Origin: Leptidea sinapis
Lineage: Eukaryota; Arthropoda; Insecta; Lepidoptera; Pieridae
Assembly (NCBI RefSeq): GCF_905404315.1
Contig: NC_066276.1
Location: 13,782,001-13,846,000 of the forward strand
Direction: 5' to 3'
DNA length: 64,000 nt
How positions within the stretch are numbered: position 1 is the stretch's first letter; each line of letters begins with the position of its first letter. A program made the position numbers and the translations under genes. Below are positions 25,801 through 37,800 of this stretch, in pieces. The notes beneath the pieces were generated by a model. That model searched no databases and was not told the origin of the DNA. It saw only the letters and a program-made list of their open reading frames with translations.

Positions 25801-28800
25801 TCGCCATAGCCGTGCAGGTAATAATGTACTAGAAGTATGAAGGAGGGGGGCGAGCGGGGCGGCCGCCGCTGGACGAGGACGACGTGGAGCTGGACGTGCC
25901 GCTCAAGAGCATCAAGCGGGAGCTGCGGCCCGAGCTCACCGTGTCGCTGGAGCGGCACTACTTCGGGCAGACGGCCGCGCCGCCGCCGCCGCGCGCCGTC
26001 GCCATAGCCGTGCAGGTAATAATGTACTAGAAGTATGAAGGAGGGGGGCGAGCGGGGCGGCCGCCGCTGGACGAGGACGACGTGGAGCTGGACGTGCCGC
26101 TCAAGAGCATCAAGCGGGAGCTGCGGCCCGAGCTCACCGTGTCGCTGGAGCGGCACTACTTCGGGCAGACGGCCGCGCCGCCGCCGCCGCGCGCCGTCGC
26201 CATAGCCGTGCAGGTAATAATGTACTAGAAGTATGAAGGAGGGGGGCGAGCGGGGCGGCCGCCGCTGGACGAGGACGACGTGGAGCTGGACGTGCCGCTC
26301 AAGAGCATCAAGCGGGAGCTGCGGCCCGAGCTCACCGTGTCGCTGGAGCGGCACTACTTCGGGCAGACGGCCGCGCCGCCGCCGCCGCGCGCCGTCGCCA
26401 TAGCCGTGCAGGTAACAGTGCCGCATTGACAGATTTGAAAAGTTCAAACACGATTCCTTTTACCTAGACAATGAAGAATATTGACTCATTTTGGTTTATA
26501 GGTTTTCTTATTCTCTATAGAATACAAAAAAAAATTGATACTTTAATTAGTTTCCGAGATATAGAATTTACAGTTACATAGGCTCATGGCGCGAGTTTCA
26601 ACCGGCCGTTGCTCTCTACGTGTGACGTCATAAGTCAACACTCGCGCAGTACGTTGCGCGCGCTGGTTCTCTAGTCCGTTACGGTAGAAATTACGCAAAA
26701 ATTGTTCGAAATGTCTAACCTCAATTCAAGAAAATCATGTGTTGTTTAAAAGTAGGAATTTTAGATGTGTGTTAAATCTAAACTAATTAGTATTTTAGAA
26801 TGAAACAAAGACCAGTGTATTTATATACATATAGACTGTATTATGACAGTGTCAAAAAAGCTATTAAGTTTTCTTTTTATGTTTGTTTTTATATCTTTGT
26901 TTTTCATTGCTTCTTTGATTTCTAAGTATGTCCTATTATCAATTTATTGCCTTATTGCCTTGATCTTTTTGTGATATAACTTGTCCTAAGTGTATTGATG
27001 TACATATTCGAAATTGTAATTCCTTATTACAATTGGTTTTTCAGGCGACTTATTTTCTCAAGGTTATGAATCATTTCTACTAGTTCCAAATGTTAGATTA
27101 CTTAATTTTGTTCCATAAATATTTAGGCCCATTTCTTTCCAATTAAAATTTCGGGTGATTTCTTTTAGAACTGCGTCAAAAAACTCTGGTGACAAGGGGT
27201 CACCTTGGTGTACTCTACACTTATTTATATTTTTATTTATATTTATTGTTCCTTCTGTATCTAACTTTACTTTAGCTTTACTGTTTTTGTACACATTTAA
27301 TAGAAACTTTGATATGTTTGTTGAGAACTCCCTTTTTATTGGTGTTTGACCGCCTTCCATATCATGTTCAATTGAATCGAAGGCCTTTCTATAATCTATA
27401 AAACAACAGTAGAACGGCATTTCATATATTTTGCTCTTCTCCATTATTTCTTTCACTACATGTAGGAATGTGATCTACCATTGAATATCCGCTTCTAAAG
27501 CCAGCTTGTTCACGGAGTAAATCGGGGGTGGATACATAAAATACTATAAGTTATATGTTATATTAATGTACAGCATGTGTTCTCTTATATTTCCCTGCCA
27601 TCCAAACTTTTGTCTGCGAAAGCGCGACGCTCAAGCCGCCGCTCACGCCCTGTTTGTTCGGTCGGCAGTGCCCGCTGTGCGAGGAGGTGTTCCACCAGAG
27701 CCTGGAGCTGTCGCTGCACGTGGCGGCGCACGTGTTCAGCGGCGAGGGGGAGGGGGCGGGACTCGCGGCGCCCATGTGCCGCTACTGCTACCAGCGGTTC
27801 GAGTCGAGCGAGCAGCTGGCGTCACATCTCAGCCTGCAGCACCCGCTCGACACCAAGTCGCCGGAGCTCTTCACGTACGCCTGTCTCATCTGCGAGGTGA
27901 ACTGAACAAACTTTGTACCACACTCATTCGACTCGACGACACGATCGGCACTGCCCGCGCGTTGAAAGCGTCCCTTAAATACCATTTTGTACGAGTTGCA
28001 AGGATGACACTGTCGAGGAGAGGACTCCTCGCTGCCGGACGTCAATAGACAATACTTGCGGATTGACTCGGCGCGAAAAGCGCGTTCGCGCTTTTAATTT
28101 ATTTATATAACAAATTAACAATCATGGCAAAAAAGAACATTGCCAATCTCCAATTATGCACAATCACGATGCTATGTCGAAGTCTGCTCGTAAGTTCGAG
28201 GTACCTATTATTAATAACTACTATGGTGAGAGAACTTTGAAAGAACACCTACCGTATTTTTTTAAACAGCTTACCGGACGCCATTCGACTATAAACCTGT
28301 AAGAGAATTTAAAACTAAACTTATGAAGTATTTATTATCAATATGGCCTTAAATTTAGATATTTTTACTATATTATAATCAATTTTGTTTGATTTGTTGT
28401 TGATTGACGCTCGTATAAAATCAATGTTCATATTATAAGCAACAACAAAAGATTTGATCGTGAAGACAAACTTATATTTAAAGTCGAGTCGAGTCGTCCC
28501 CGTTTTGCACTATCAGAAGAATTGAGCCTGAGATCTATGGAGCGACTTAGACTTTGCGCAGACTTATCTAGCGATTTAAGTCGAAGTCCGTATTTTTAAA
28601 CATTGCTTTGTTTCTTGAGTGCTCCCTAACACTTTAATTGTATTTAATTATTTTGAGTAGTGTGAGGATGTTTACGGTGTAAAATACTAAATTTTGAAGT
28701 TAAATTTAAAGTGTGTGACAATCCAGTTTATAGAATCCTTATTTCATCGAGTAATATTAGTATTAATATTTCAATATTGTGTTTCGAGTGTCATGGTGTC

Positions 28801-31800
28801 AGTGAGCGGTTGTCTCCGTAAAAGTTGAAGTCAAAAGATAGTATTATAGCAGGATGTATACCAGATCGAAACGAAGGAATATCTGCGCAACATGCACACA
28901 CACTATAAAAGTGAAAGAATATTTGGAATGTACTAATTGCAATAACACGTTTGACTTAAAATGTGCTAGCATTACTTTAAAAAGATACAATTCAATGTCG
29001 ACCGATAAGAGACTCAAATGGAAATGTCATAAATGTAGGAAAAGCTCTACACAGGAAATAAAAAATCTTTCAAATACTGAACAGCTGACACAAAGTATCT
29101 CGTTAGATAAAACCATTTCAAATATTAGTAATTTATCCAGCAAGAATACTCTCATACTACATAATCAATCATTAGAAAATATAACATTTTGTAGTTCAAT
29201 GGAAGACCTACATAATTCAACATTCAGAGATGTCAGCACATGTAGTTTACCAGATCTTGGTCACAGGTTTTAGATCTTAAACAGGACTTAGCAACCCTAT
29301 CTGGGCAATTAGAAAGTGCTCATGAAGAAATTGCCAAACTAAATATAGAAAACACAAAACAAAGAAAGTTAATTGAAGAAAATGAAAAACAAATAAAATT
29401 ACTTAAAAACTTTGCTAAGCGACGGTAATTCTTCAATCAACTCCACACCGCTACGAACAAAAACAAAGAAATCTAAACGCACACCGTCAGTAAAATCCTC
29501 TATACAGAACAATATAATATCTCATAAAGCAATAGAACAAATACAAATTAATTTAGAAAATGCACCAGCAGTACCACTAAATTCTGAATTGAATGAAAAA
29601 CTCGCTCAAAAAAGTACCAATATTCAAAGAAAATCAGGAAGAAAAATTTACATAATAGGAAGTCAACAATCTAAAAATTTATTCTCAGCGCTCATTCAGT
29701 CGAGAAGAACCAATCCGTATGAAAAATATACAATTGAAGCGTTCATCAAACCCGATGCAACGACAGGGGACATCCTCAAATCTTGTGAGTTGTATGATTT
29801 TTCCTGCGACGACAAATTAATATTAACTGTAGGTGAAAATGACTGTGATCCAATTAAAATATCATCTGACTTATATACAAAAATAAATTCTCTACCACAA
29901 GTCCATATTATTGTAACTAGTGTGACTTTCAGTAGGCATTTGAATGAACTGAAACTTAATGACATGTTGCGATTGATATGTAACAAGTTTCCTAATTGTA
30001 CGTTTCTTAATCTCGATAAAACATTTATCGAAATAACACGCCGTATAATATAATATGTGCCATAAAATAAATCTCGTAATTGACCAAATAGACTACAATA
30101 AAAGGTTTTTGAATTTCAAAAAACAAAGACACATAAATCGTTCCACATTAAAAGGAACGATACCATACTATTTTAAGAAAGGGACTCATGACGTAACTTC
30201 AAAAAATGATCAAACTTTAACTTCATCTCAGGATGCACCAAAGAAGGGAACAATTCCTTTTTATTTTAAACCAAATAAAGTTGATGACAGCAAAAATGGG
30301 GAAAAACTGTTTTTTCGTGCCAAAAATTAATAATTCAACATGCACTTGTAAAGTTCTTCACCAAAATGTTGCTGGCTTTATAGCAAAGAAAGACTTAATA
30401 GAAATCATGGTTGAAGATCTGCAAAATACAGATAAAATTGACATACTATGCTTCACGGAAACATTCATTCCAAAAGGGCATGAAAGTAATATAAAACTAA
30501 ATGGGTATCTCTTAGCATCAAATTACAGTAGAATAAAAAGAAGGGGTGGTGTTTGTATATTCATCACAAGGGATAGGATCAAAAAATTTAGAATACCTAC
30601 ATACTTTGTGTGATCCGAAAGCATTTGAATGTTGTGGGATAGACATAGTGGACAAAAATTTGTTTATTATTTGTATCTACAGGACACCTGATTCTGATGT
30701 AAGTATATTTTTTGAAAAACTAAGAACCGTACTTCAGAATACTGTAAAAAGAATAAAAAAATTATTATATCAGGTGATTTTAATATTAATACACTGAATT
30801 GTAATAAAATCTCTCAACAGTTAAAGCAAATCGTGCAAAACTTTAACTTTAGTTTACACATTAATCTACCAAGGAGAAATAGCACATGCATTGATCATAT
30901 AATAAGTAATATTGATGGGGCTCTATAGCAGAAATATCGTAATTATGTAAAGAACCTATGTTCTTTACATAATTACGATATTTCTGACCATAACACAGCA
31001 CAAATTCTAAGTTTCGAAAGTGTTAACATTAAAAATAAAATATCTATGTTTATGTACAAACGTAATTATAGTAATTATAATATCGAGATATACAAAAATT
31101 ACCTAAAAAGCTTGTCGTTCAATGAAGTCTATGAAGAAAAAAATTTCAATAACGCTTTTAGCAAATTTCATTCCTTAGTAACTCTATTATATAGACTTTG
31201 TTTTCCGAGAATAAAAATTAAACATATGGAATCCAATGGAAAGCCCAAATGGATAACTAAAGGTATTCGAATAAGCTGTAAAATAAAAAGAGTATTAAGA
31301 TATAGAAAATGTAGAAAAAAAGACGATAGCAATAAGAATAATTATTTGAAATATGCAAGAACACTTAAATATTGTATTGCCACATCAAAAAAATTTAGTA
31401 ATACCCATTATGTAGCAAACAGTAAAAACATATGCTATGCGACGTGGAGAATTATTAAAAATGAAACAAAAAGTAACAATAGTGACACTTGTATAGAATC
31501 AGTAATAGTAAATAATAATGAGATTAATAACACTAAAGATATAGCAAACAGTTTTAATGATTATTGGATAAACTTGACTAACAGCAGTGATAAATGTCTG
31601 ACAAAGCGAAAGTTGAAACCTTGTATAAATCAAAATAAAACTGGAAGTAGTATTTTTCTTAATCCAGTAACGGAAAACGAAACATTAAAAATAATACAAT
31701 TGTTGCGGAATACTAAAGCAGTAGGCCATGATGAAATTCTCACAAAAATTATAAAAATATGCAAAGATGAACTAGTACCAGTTATAACATACCTAATCAA

Positions 31801-34800
31801 TTTGTCGTTTGAAACTGGTGAATTCCCAGACGCACTAAAATTATCGGTGGTCAAGCCACTACATAAAAAAGACGATAAAAAACAACTTAATAACTACCGC
31901 CCAATTGCACTCGTATCTATTTTTCAAAAGTCTTTGAGAAAGCAATGTATGGCTGTTTAACAAATTTTTTTACAAAAAGTAATATAATAAACAAGCAAGA
32001 ATTTGGCTTTCAAAAAAACAAGTCGACAACATTAGCTGCATTTAAACTGGTTAACAAAATAGCAGAAAATATAGATTCAAAAAAACCAACGTGTGTAATA
32101 TTTTTTGATATGAGCAAGGCTTTTGACTGCGTATCACACACCATCTTGTTGGATAAGTTGGAGCAAAATGGCGTTAGAGGACCAGCTCTTAACTGGATGG
32201 AGTCCTACTTAAAAAACCGTAAGCAATGTGTGGAGATCAATTCTATCGACGAAAAGGCTACCATAATTTCCCAACAATCAAACTTTAAATTAAATAGATT
32301 TGGTGTTCCGCAAGGAAGCGTCCTTGGACCATTATTATTTTTAATTTATATTAATGACCTGCCTGTGACAAAAAATGACTGTTATTTATTCGCCGATGAC
32401 ATATCAATAATTATGACATGTAATAATAAAAATGAGATTGATATTTATGAAAGTGAAATTAATAATGAAATTAATACAGTGGTAAATTGGCTAGAGGATA
32501 TTAATCTTCAAGTTAATATTAAAAAAACCTCATTTATGCAATTTAGTTTAAGTAACCGCTCCAATAACTATAGCCTTAAGATAAATTATATAAATACCCA
32601 AATAGAAGAAGCTCTGCATGTTAAATTTTTAGGAGTACTTCTAGATAAAAATCTAAAATGGAATGAGCATGTAGACATGGTATGCCAAAAAATTGATAGA
32701 TATGTTTATGTGTTATATAGATTGCGTAAAACGGCTTTACCAAGTACAGTCCTGGCAGCTTATCATGGTTATGTCGCATCAGTACTTCGATATGGACTCA
32801 TCTTGTGGGGAAACTCTAGCAAGCCTAATAGGGCTTTCATAGCCCAAAAGAGATGCTTAAGAGCTATGACAGGAGCTTTTTACTTAGATTCGTGTGAACC
32901 ACTGTTTAAAGAATTACGTATTCTTCCATTTCCCTGTATGTATATATACGAAATATGTATCTTTGAAATTAATAATGAAATTAATACAGTGGTAAATTGG
33001 CTAGAGGATAATAATCTTCAAGTTAATATTAAAAAAACCTCATTTATGCAATTTAGTTTAAGTAACCGCTCTAATAACTATAGCCTTAAGATAAATTATA
33101 TAAATACCCAAATAGAAGAAGCTCTGCATGTTAAATTTTTAGGAGTATTTCTAGATAAAAATCTAAAATGGAAAGAGCATGTAGACATGGTATGCCAAAA
33201 AATTGATAGATATGTTTATGTGTTATATAGATTGCGTAAAACGGCTTTACCAAGTACAGTCCTGGCAGCTTATCATGGTTATGTCGCATCAGTACTTCGA
33301 TATGGACTCATCTTGTGGGGAAACTCTAGCAAGCCTAATAGGGCTTTCATAGCCCAAAAGAGATGCTTAAGAGCTATGACAGGAGCTTTTTACTTAGATT
33401 CGTGTGAACCACTGTTTAAAGAATTACGTATTCTTCCATTTCCCTGTATGTATATATACGAAGTATGTATCTTTGTCAAACAACATGACCATTTATTTAC
33501 AAAAGCAAGAGATATTTATCCGAGAAATGCAAGAAACGGTGACAGACTGGTGATTGCACACAAATTTCATAATGCATCCTACGGATAATGTAGCTATGTC
33601 ATGTGTATAAAAATATTTAATAAATTCCCTCCAAGCTTACGCGTATTACCCGTCCAACGATTTAAAAAGGATCTTTTTACATGGCTTATAGATAAATGTT
33701 TTTATTCCATAAATGAAATGTTGACACATTAGGTTAAATTAAATTGACTTTAAAATATATATTAATTCTAGTCTTTAAACAATGACATTTAAAAATAATA
33801 ATTATAATTTAAATTAACCTAAGTGCTTAAAATATAGAGTTTGTTAATCAATTATAATAATAACTAGAATTTTGTTAATAATAATTTTGCATGACAGAAA
33901 TGGCCGATAACATTAAAACTATTTACACCCATTGTTACATGTTTTCTAGCAAAATAAAGAATTTATTTATTACTTATTTATTTATTTGCGTGCGCGCTTA
34001 GCTTAAGTCCACCATGACGACGACTTAGGAATAACTCAGACTATAACCCGAACAAAAAGGAGATCAACACCTCCTTGCGTGATTACAACAGCTGTTGTAG
34101 GAACGACTGACGCCTTATGTATTATGACACACTCAGATTCATACACACTTTTTTTTAAATTGTAATTATATTATGATATTGATATTGTTAATGCTCTTTA
34201 AAATAAGTTATACGAATTGGACGTAGTTCCTGAAAAAAGTTCTAAGCCACAAACATCACACTTTAAGGAATTCGTGTTTAAAGTTTAATAAACATTAGTA
34301 TATTCCATACATGTGGGTTAGGCTACTAAGTCATAATGACATTTAAACAGTGACAGTAATGATAATGCATAATATGTAACAAGATTGATTTCAATGTTGT
34401 GACCACTCGTCGTCGGTCGTCGGTCGCAGGTGCGGTTCGCGGCCGTGCTGACCCTGGGCACGCACATGCAGCGCGCGCACACGCCGCGCGAGCTGCCGTA
34501 CGCGTGCCCCGCGTGTCCGTACCGCGCGTCCGCCCACCGCGCCGCCGTCGACCACGTGCACGCCGCACATCCCGCCACTGCAGCGCTCTTCTGCGCGCTC
34601 TGTCTCAAGGTGACGCAACACGCTTTCAGCGATTCGACGACCGCTTCCCTTTTACATAAGAGGGGCGAACGGGATGGGGAGAGGTGAGGCGACCACCAAT
34701 GAACATCCTCTTAAACAGGTGTCGAACGATGCGTTGCCGGCCTTTAATGTTGATGGAGTATGCTTTTTTCTTGAACGCCCGTGAATAACAAAAACCACAG

Positions 34801-37800
34801 GCACGGTATAGTTAAATTGTATTTTATTGTTTTTCAAAGTATTCCCCGTTCAAATTATTGCACTTTTCCATTCGTGCAAACAAATCATTAAATCAGTAAT
34901 TCCAGTCTGAAGTTTATGTTGACAAAATGACTGATTTGTACGCTTCCACAGCTGCTTTGGGGTCTTTAACCGTAGACCGCGTAATAAATCTTTCATTCTA
35001 GGGAATGTAAAGAAATCATTTGAGCTCAGGTCAGGGCTGTACGGAGGATGGCCCATCAGCTCAACGTTTTCCTGCTTCAAAAAATCATTTGTCTTCCGAG
35101 TCTTTTGGGAGCTCGCATTATCGTGATGTAAGATGATGCGACGTTTCGGGTTATTTTTTCGGAGTTTGGCTATCATTTCTGGAAAACAAACTGTGATATA
35201 CCACTCAGCGGTAACCGTTCTGCGTTCCTGTAAAGGAATTGTAGCAACATGCCCCTTTTTCGAGACAAACGTAGCGACCATTTTCTTTTACACGCTGCGG
35301 GAGTGAACCACTTTCGTTGGTTTGACCTCGTCTTCTAAGACCCAAACTGTTGACTGATGTTTTCTTTCAGGTTCGTATGAATAAATCCATGATTCGTCAC
35401 CTGAGAAAATATTATAAACGGCATTTAACGTCGCTCCGTTGAAGCGTTGCAGAGTATTTCGGCACCAATCTACACGCGTCGCCTTTTGCTCTTCAAACAA
35501 AGTGTGGGGAACCCAGCGGGAAACTAGCTTTCTTACACACAGCTTATATTGTAATATCAATTGAATTGCAGTCATTCCATTACTGATAACAGCCTGAATC
35601 TGCTTGTATGTCACATGACGGTCATCTAATATAATAGTTCGCACAGCTGCGATGTCTTCAGGCGTGACCACTGTTCTTTGTCGACCTGCAGATGAAACAG
35701 TACTGAGCGACACACGACCGCGTCGGAACTCGGCATACCAGCGGTATATTGTCGTTTGACTCGGTGCTTCACAATCATAAATCAAAACAAGTTCGCTGAG
35801 GCATTTATCTTGAGATAAGCCGCGACGAAAATTGTGATAAGTTATGGCACGGAAAAGGTCACGCGTGAGCTCCATTTCTGTTAACGACGTGTCAACTTTA
35901 AACCAACATAGTTTTTGTTTTAAATTTTTTTTTAATTGTACGAATGTCATTAGGATTCTAAGAGACCAGTAATCAAATTCTAAAAGAAGGTTTTATTGTA
36001 ACTCAATCTGAAATATTCTATTCCCGATCATTTCAGTGTGCCCCTCATACTAACTCGACTAAGCCGAGTAGTAGGCAACATGAGTTTATGTTTATTATTA
36101 TGAAGGTTTATTCATTTTGATTTGCTGTACAAGTTTTAGTGTAAAAATTGTTATTCACTCATTTCATCATCATCATCAGCTGGAAGACGTCCACTGCTGG
36201 ACAAAGGCCTCCCCCAAAGATTTCCACAACGATCGGTCCTGCGCTGCCCTCATCCAACGTATTCCGTCGATTTGGCACCCCCTGCCCGGTCGCTAGCGCA
36301 CCACGAGCGGGGCCGCCGGGGCCTCATAGTGTCTGTCATGTTTGGGCGGTTTTTGCCATAATCGCCACGTGGCAGGCGGGTTGGCGATCGCAGTAAATGG
36401 TTTGCTCTTAACGAAAGATGCTCCTGCCCATCCTCCATTGTTTATATCCCTTAGTCGCTCCTTGGAGATGGGGTGCTATTCTGGGGCGCCACCACACACA
36501 CGATCACTCAAATATTATTATTGTTGCGTCATTGTCCGCTCCAGACGGTGCCGGTGTACAGCGCGGGGCGCGAGGTCCGCTCCAACGCGCTGGTGTTCGC
36601 GCAGCACGCTCGGCTGCACCGCTCGGCGCTGGAGATGCGATGTCCGCGCTGCGTGCTCAAGTTCGTCCACCTCGGTACGGTTCTGGCCGCCGCCACCCAC
36701 CACTCGCCGCTTGTGACCCTCATTACTGACCTTGTTCTGTTGTGATGCAGGCCAGCTGAAGGAGCACCAGATCCGCGACCACAACTCCATGGACGATGTG
36801 CTGCCGCTGTGCGCCGAGGAGCACCTGATCACGCGGCCTAAGGTTTGTGCTCCATAATTAAATAGTCCTAATACGACGAGAGAGATATACAACCCAAATT
36901 AAAGTTTTATTAATATTGCTTTGTTATGGTATATTTATACCATGTACACTATAAAATTATAAAATCCAAATTATAATTAAAGCTACATAGTTTTTCAATT
37001 ATAGATCTGCGGATGTAGGGTTTCTCCAACAGTATCCAGGTATTAGTTGTATCAGAAAATCACTTACTTGCAGAACCGAGTGGTGGGATCTTGTACTATT
37101 AGCATTATAGAAAAAAGAAATATTTGTTTTATTTGGTACTTTAAAACAAAACAAAATAAGTAATCTCAAAAATAACAACCGAAGTGTGGCGAATGCCGTA
37201 TAGATTGTTGTTGTTTATCGAATGGTTGTGATCAGAACAAAGCTCGGCCGCCCGTGAAGGACTCTGCGTGCCACAGCCTGGGCGAGACGTTCGAGCGTGT
37301 CACGCTGCGGCTGCGGGACGCGCTGCTGTGCCGCGAGTGCGACGAGCCGCTCGACGCCGACCGCCACTTCCTGTGAGTGTCTGGCCTTCACCAGCATACA
37401 GGTCACACGGCAATAACTGGGGGGAAGGAGTTATATCGAAGAAGGATTCGGCGTGTCACGGCCTGAGAAAAATTCGAGCGTGTCACGCTACGGTTTACAA
37501 TTTATACCAAAAGTTACATATATAAATAAGTTGGCCTATTCACAAAGTTAATTATATAATTTATAGCATAAAATTTTTTTTTGAACCAATTAACTTTTTA
37601 ATACAGTTTACTTTAAGTTAAACCTTAGTGTTATTACTTATTTAGTATGAAACTGTGATATACGTCAAAAAGCACATTATTGCAATCTTTTTACTTGCAT
37701 TTATTTTCAATTATTGTTAATTGAAAATAAATAAATTTTCGTCTCCTGTAGCCGCATTTTTGCGCTTACACATGTTATCGTAATTTAAATTTGATTTGCC

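Larger units (their letters stand above)
30297..33588 (+). pseudogene. LINE ORF2: endonuclease-RT with internal duplication
   Basis: Endonuclease blocks at 30297-30613 (L-H-Q-N-V-A-G, F-T-E-T-F) and 30546-30797 are separated by frameshifts. RT runs through 31046-31960 (K-A-V-G-H-D-E, N-Y-R-P-I-A) and, one frame over, 31945-33588. The latter has F-F-D-M-S-K-A-F-D, V-P-Q-G-S-V-L-G-P and the active-site box F-A-D-D. The C-terminal third is present twice (170 residues, in frame). Inactive because of frameshifts in the endonuclease. Confidence 0.7.
28441..33990 (+). mobile_element. Second PHD-type LINE, nearly complete, in intron 12
   Basis: Plus-strand element of about 5.5 kb: 5' region 28441-28853, ORF1 28854-30053, ORF2 about 30297-33588, 3' UTR, and a tail of TTATTTATTTATTTA type ending near 33988. 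Same general architecture as the minus-strand LINE of intron 3 but a different, more AT-rich family. It contains two internal rearrangements: a perfect hairpin at 30929-30986 and a 510-bp in-frame tandem duplication at 32455-33474. Element ends are approximate. Confidence 0.75.

Noticed and set aside
24630..26411. CRISPR-like or satellite array
   Set aside because: Units are contiguous, without unique spacers, and clearly derived from exon 11 of a eukaryotic gene.
24360..26447. 695-residue open frame on the minus strand across the 198-bp array
   Set aside because: It is a by-product of repeating a GC-rich, frame-neutral 198-bp unit nine times; the opposite strand of the first unit is a real exon, and the protein has no recognisable domain.
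27654..27668. Extending exon 12 leftwards through C-L-F-G-R-Q
   Set aside because: No AG acceptor gives the right phase upstream, while the CAG at 27666-27668 does, right before the first zinc-finger Cys.
34326..34621. Arg/Ala-rich minus-strand frames opposite exon 13
   Set aside because: Shadows of a GC-rich zinc-finger exon; no start context, splice or domain support.
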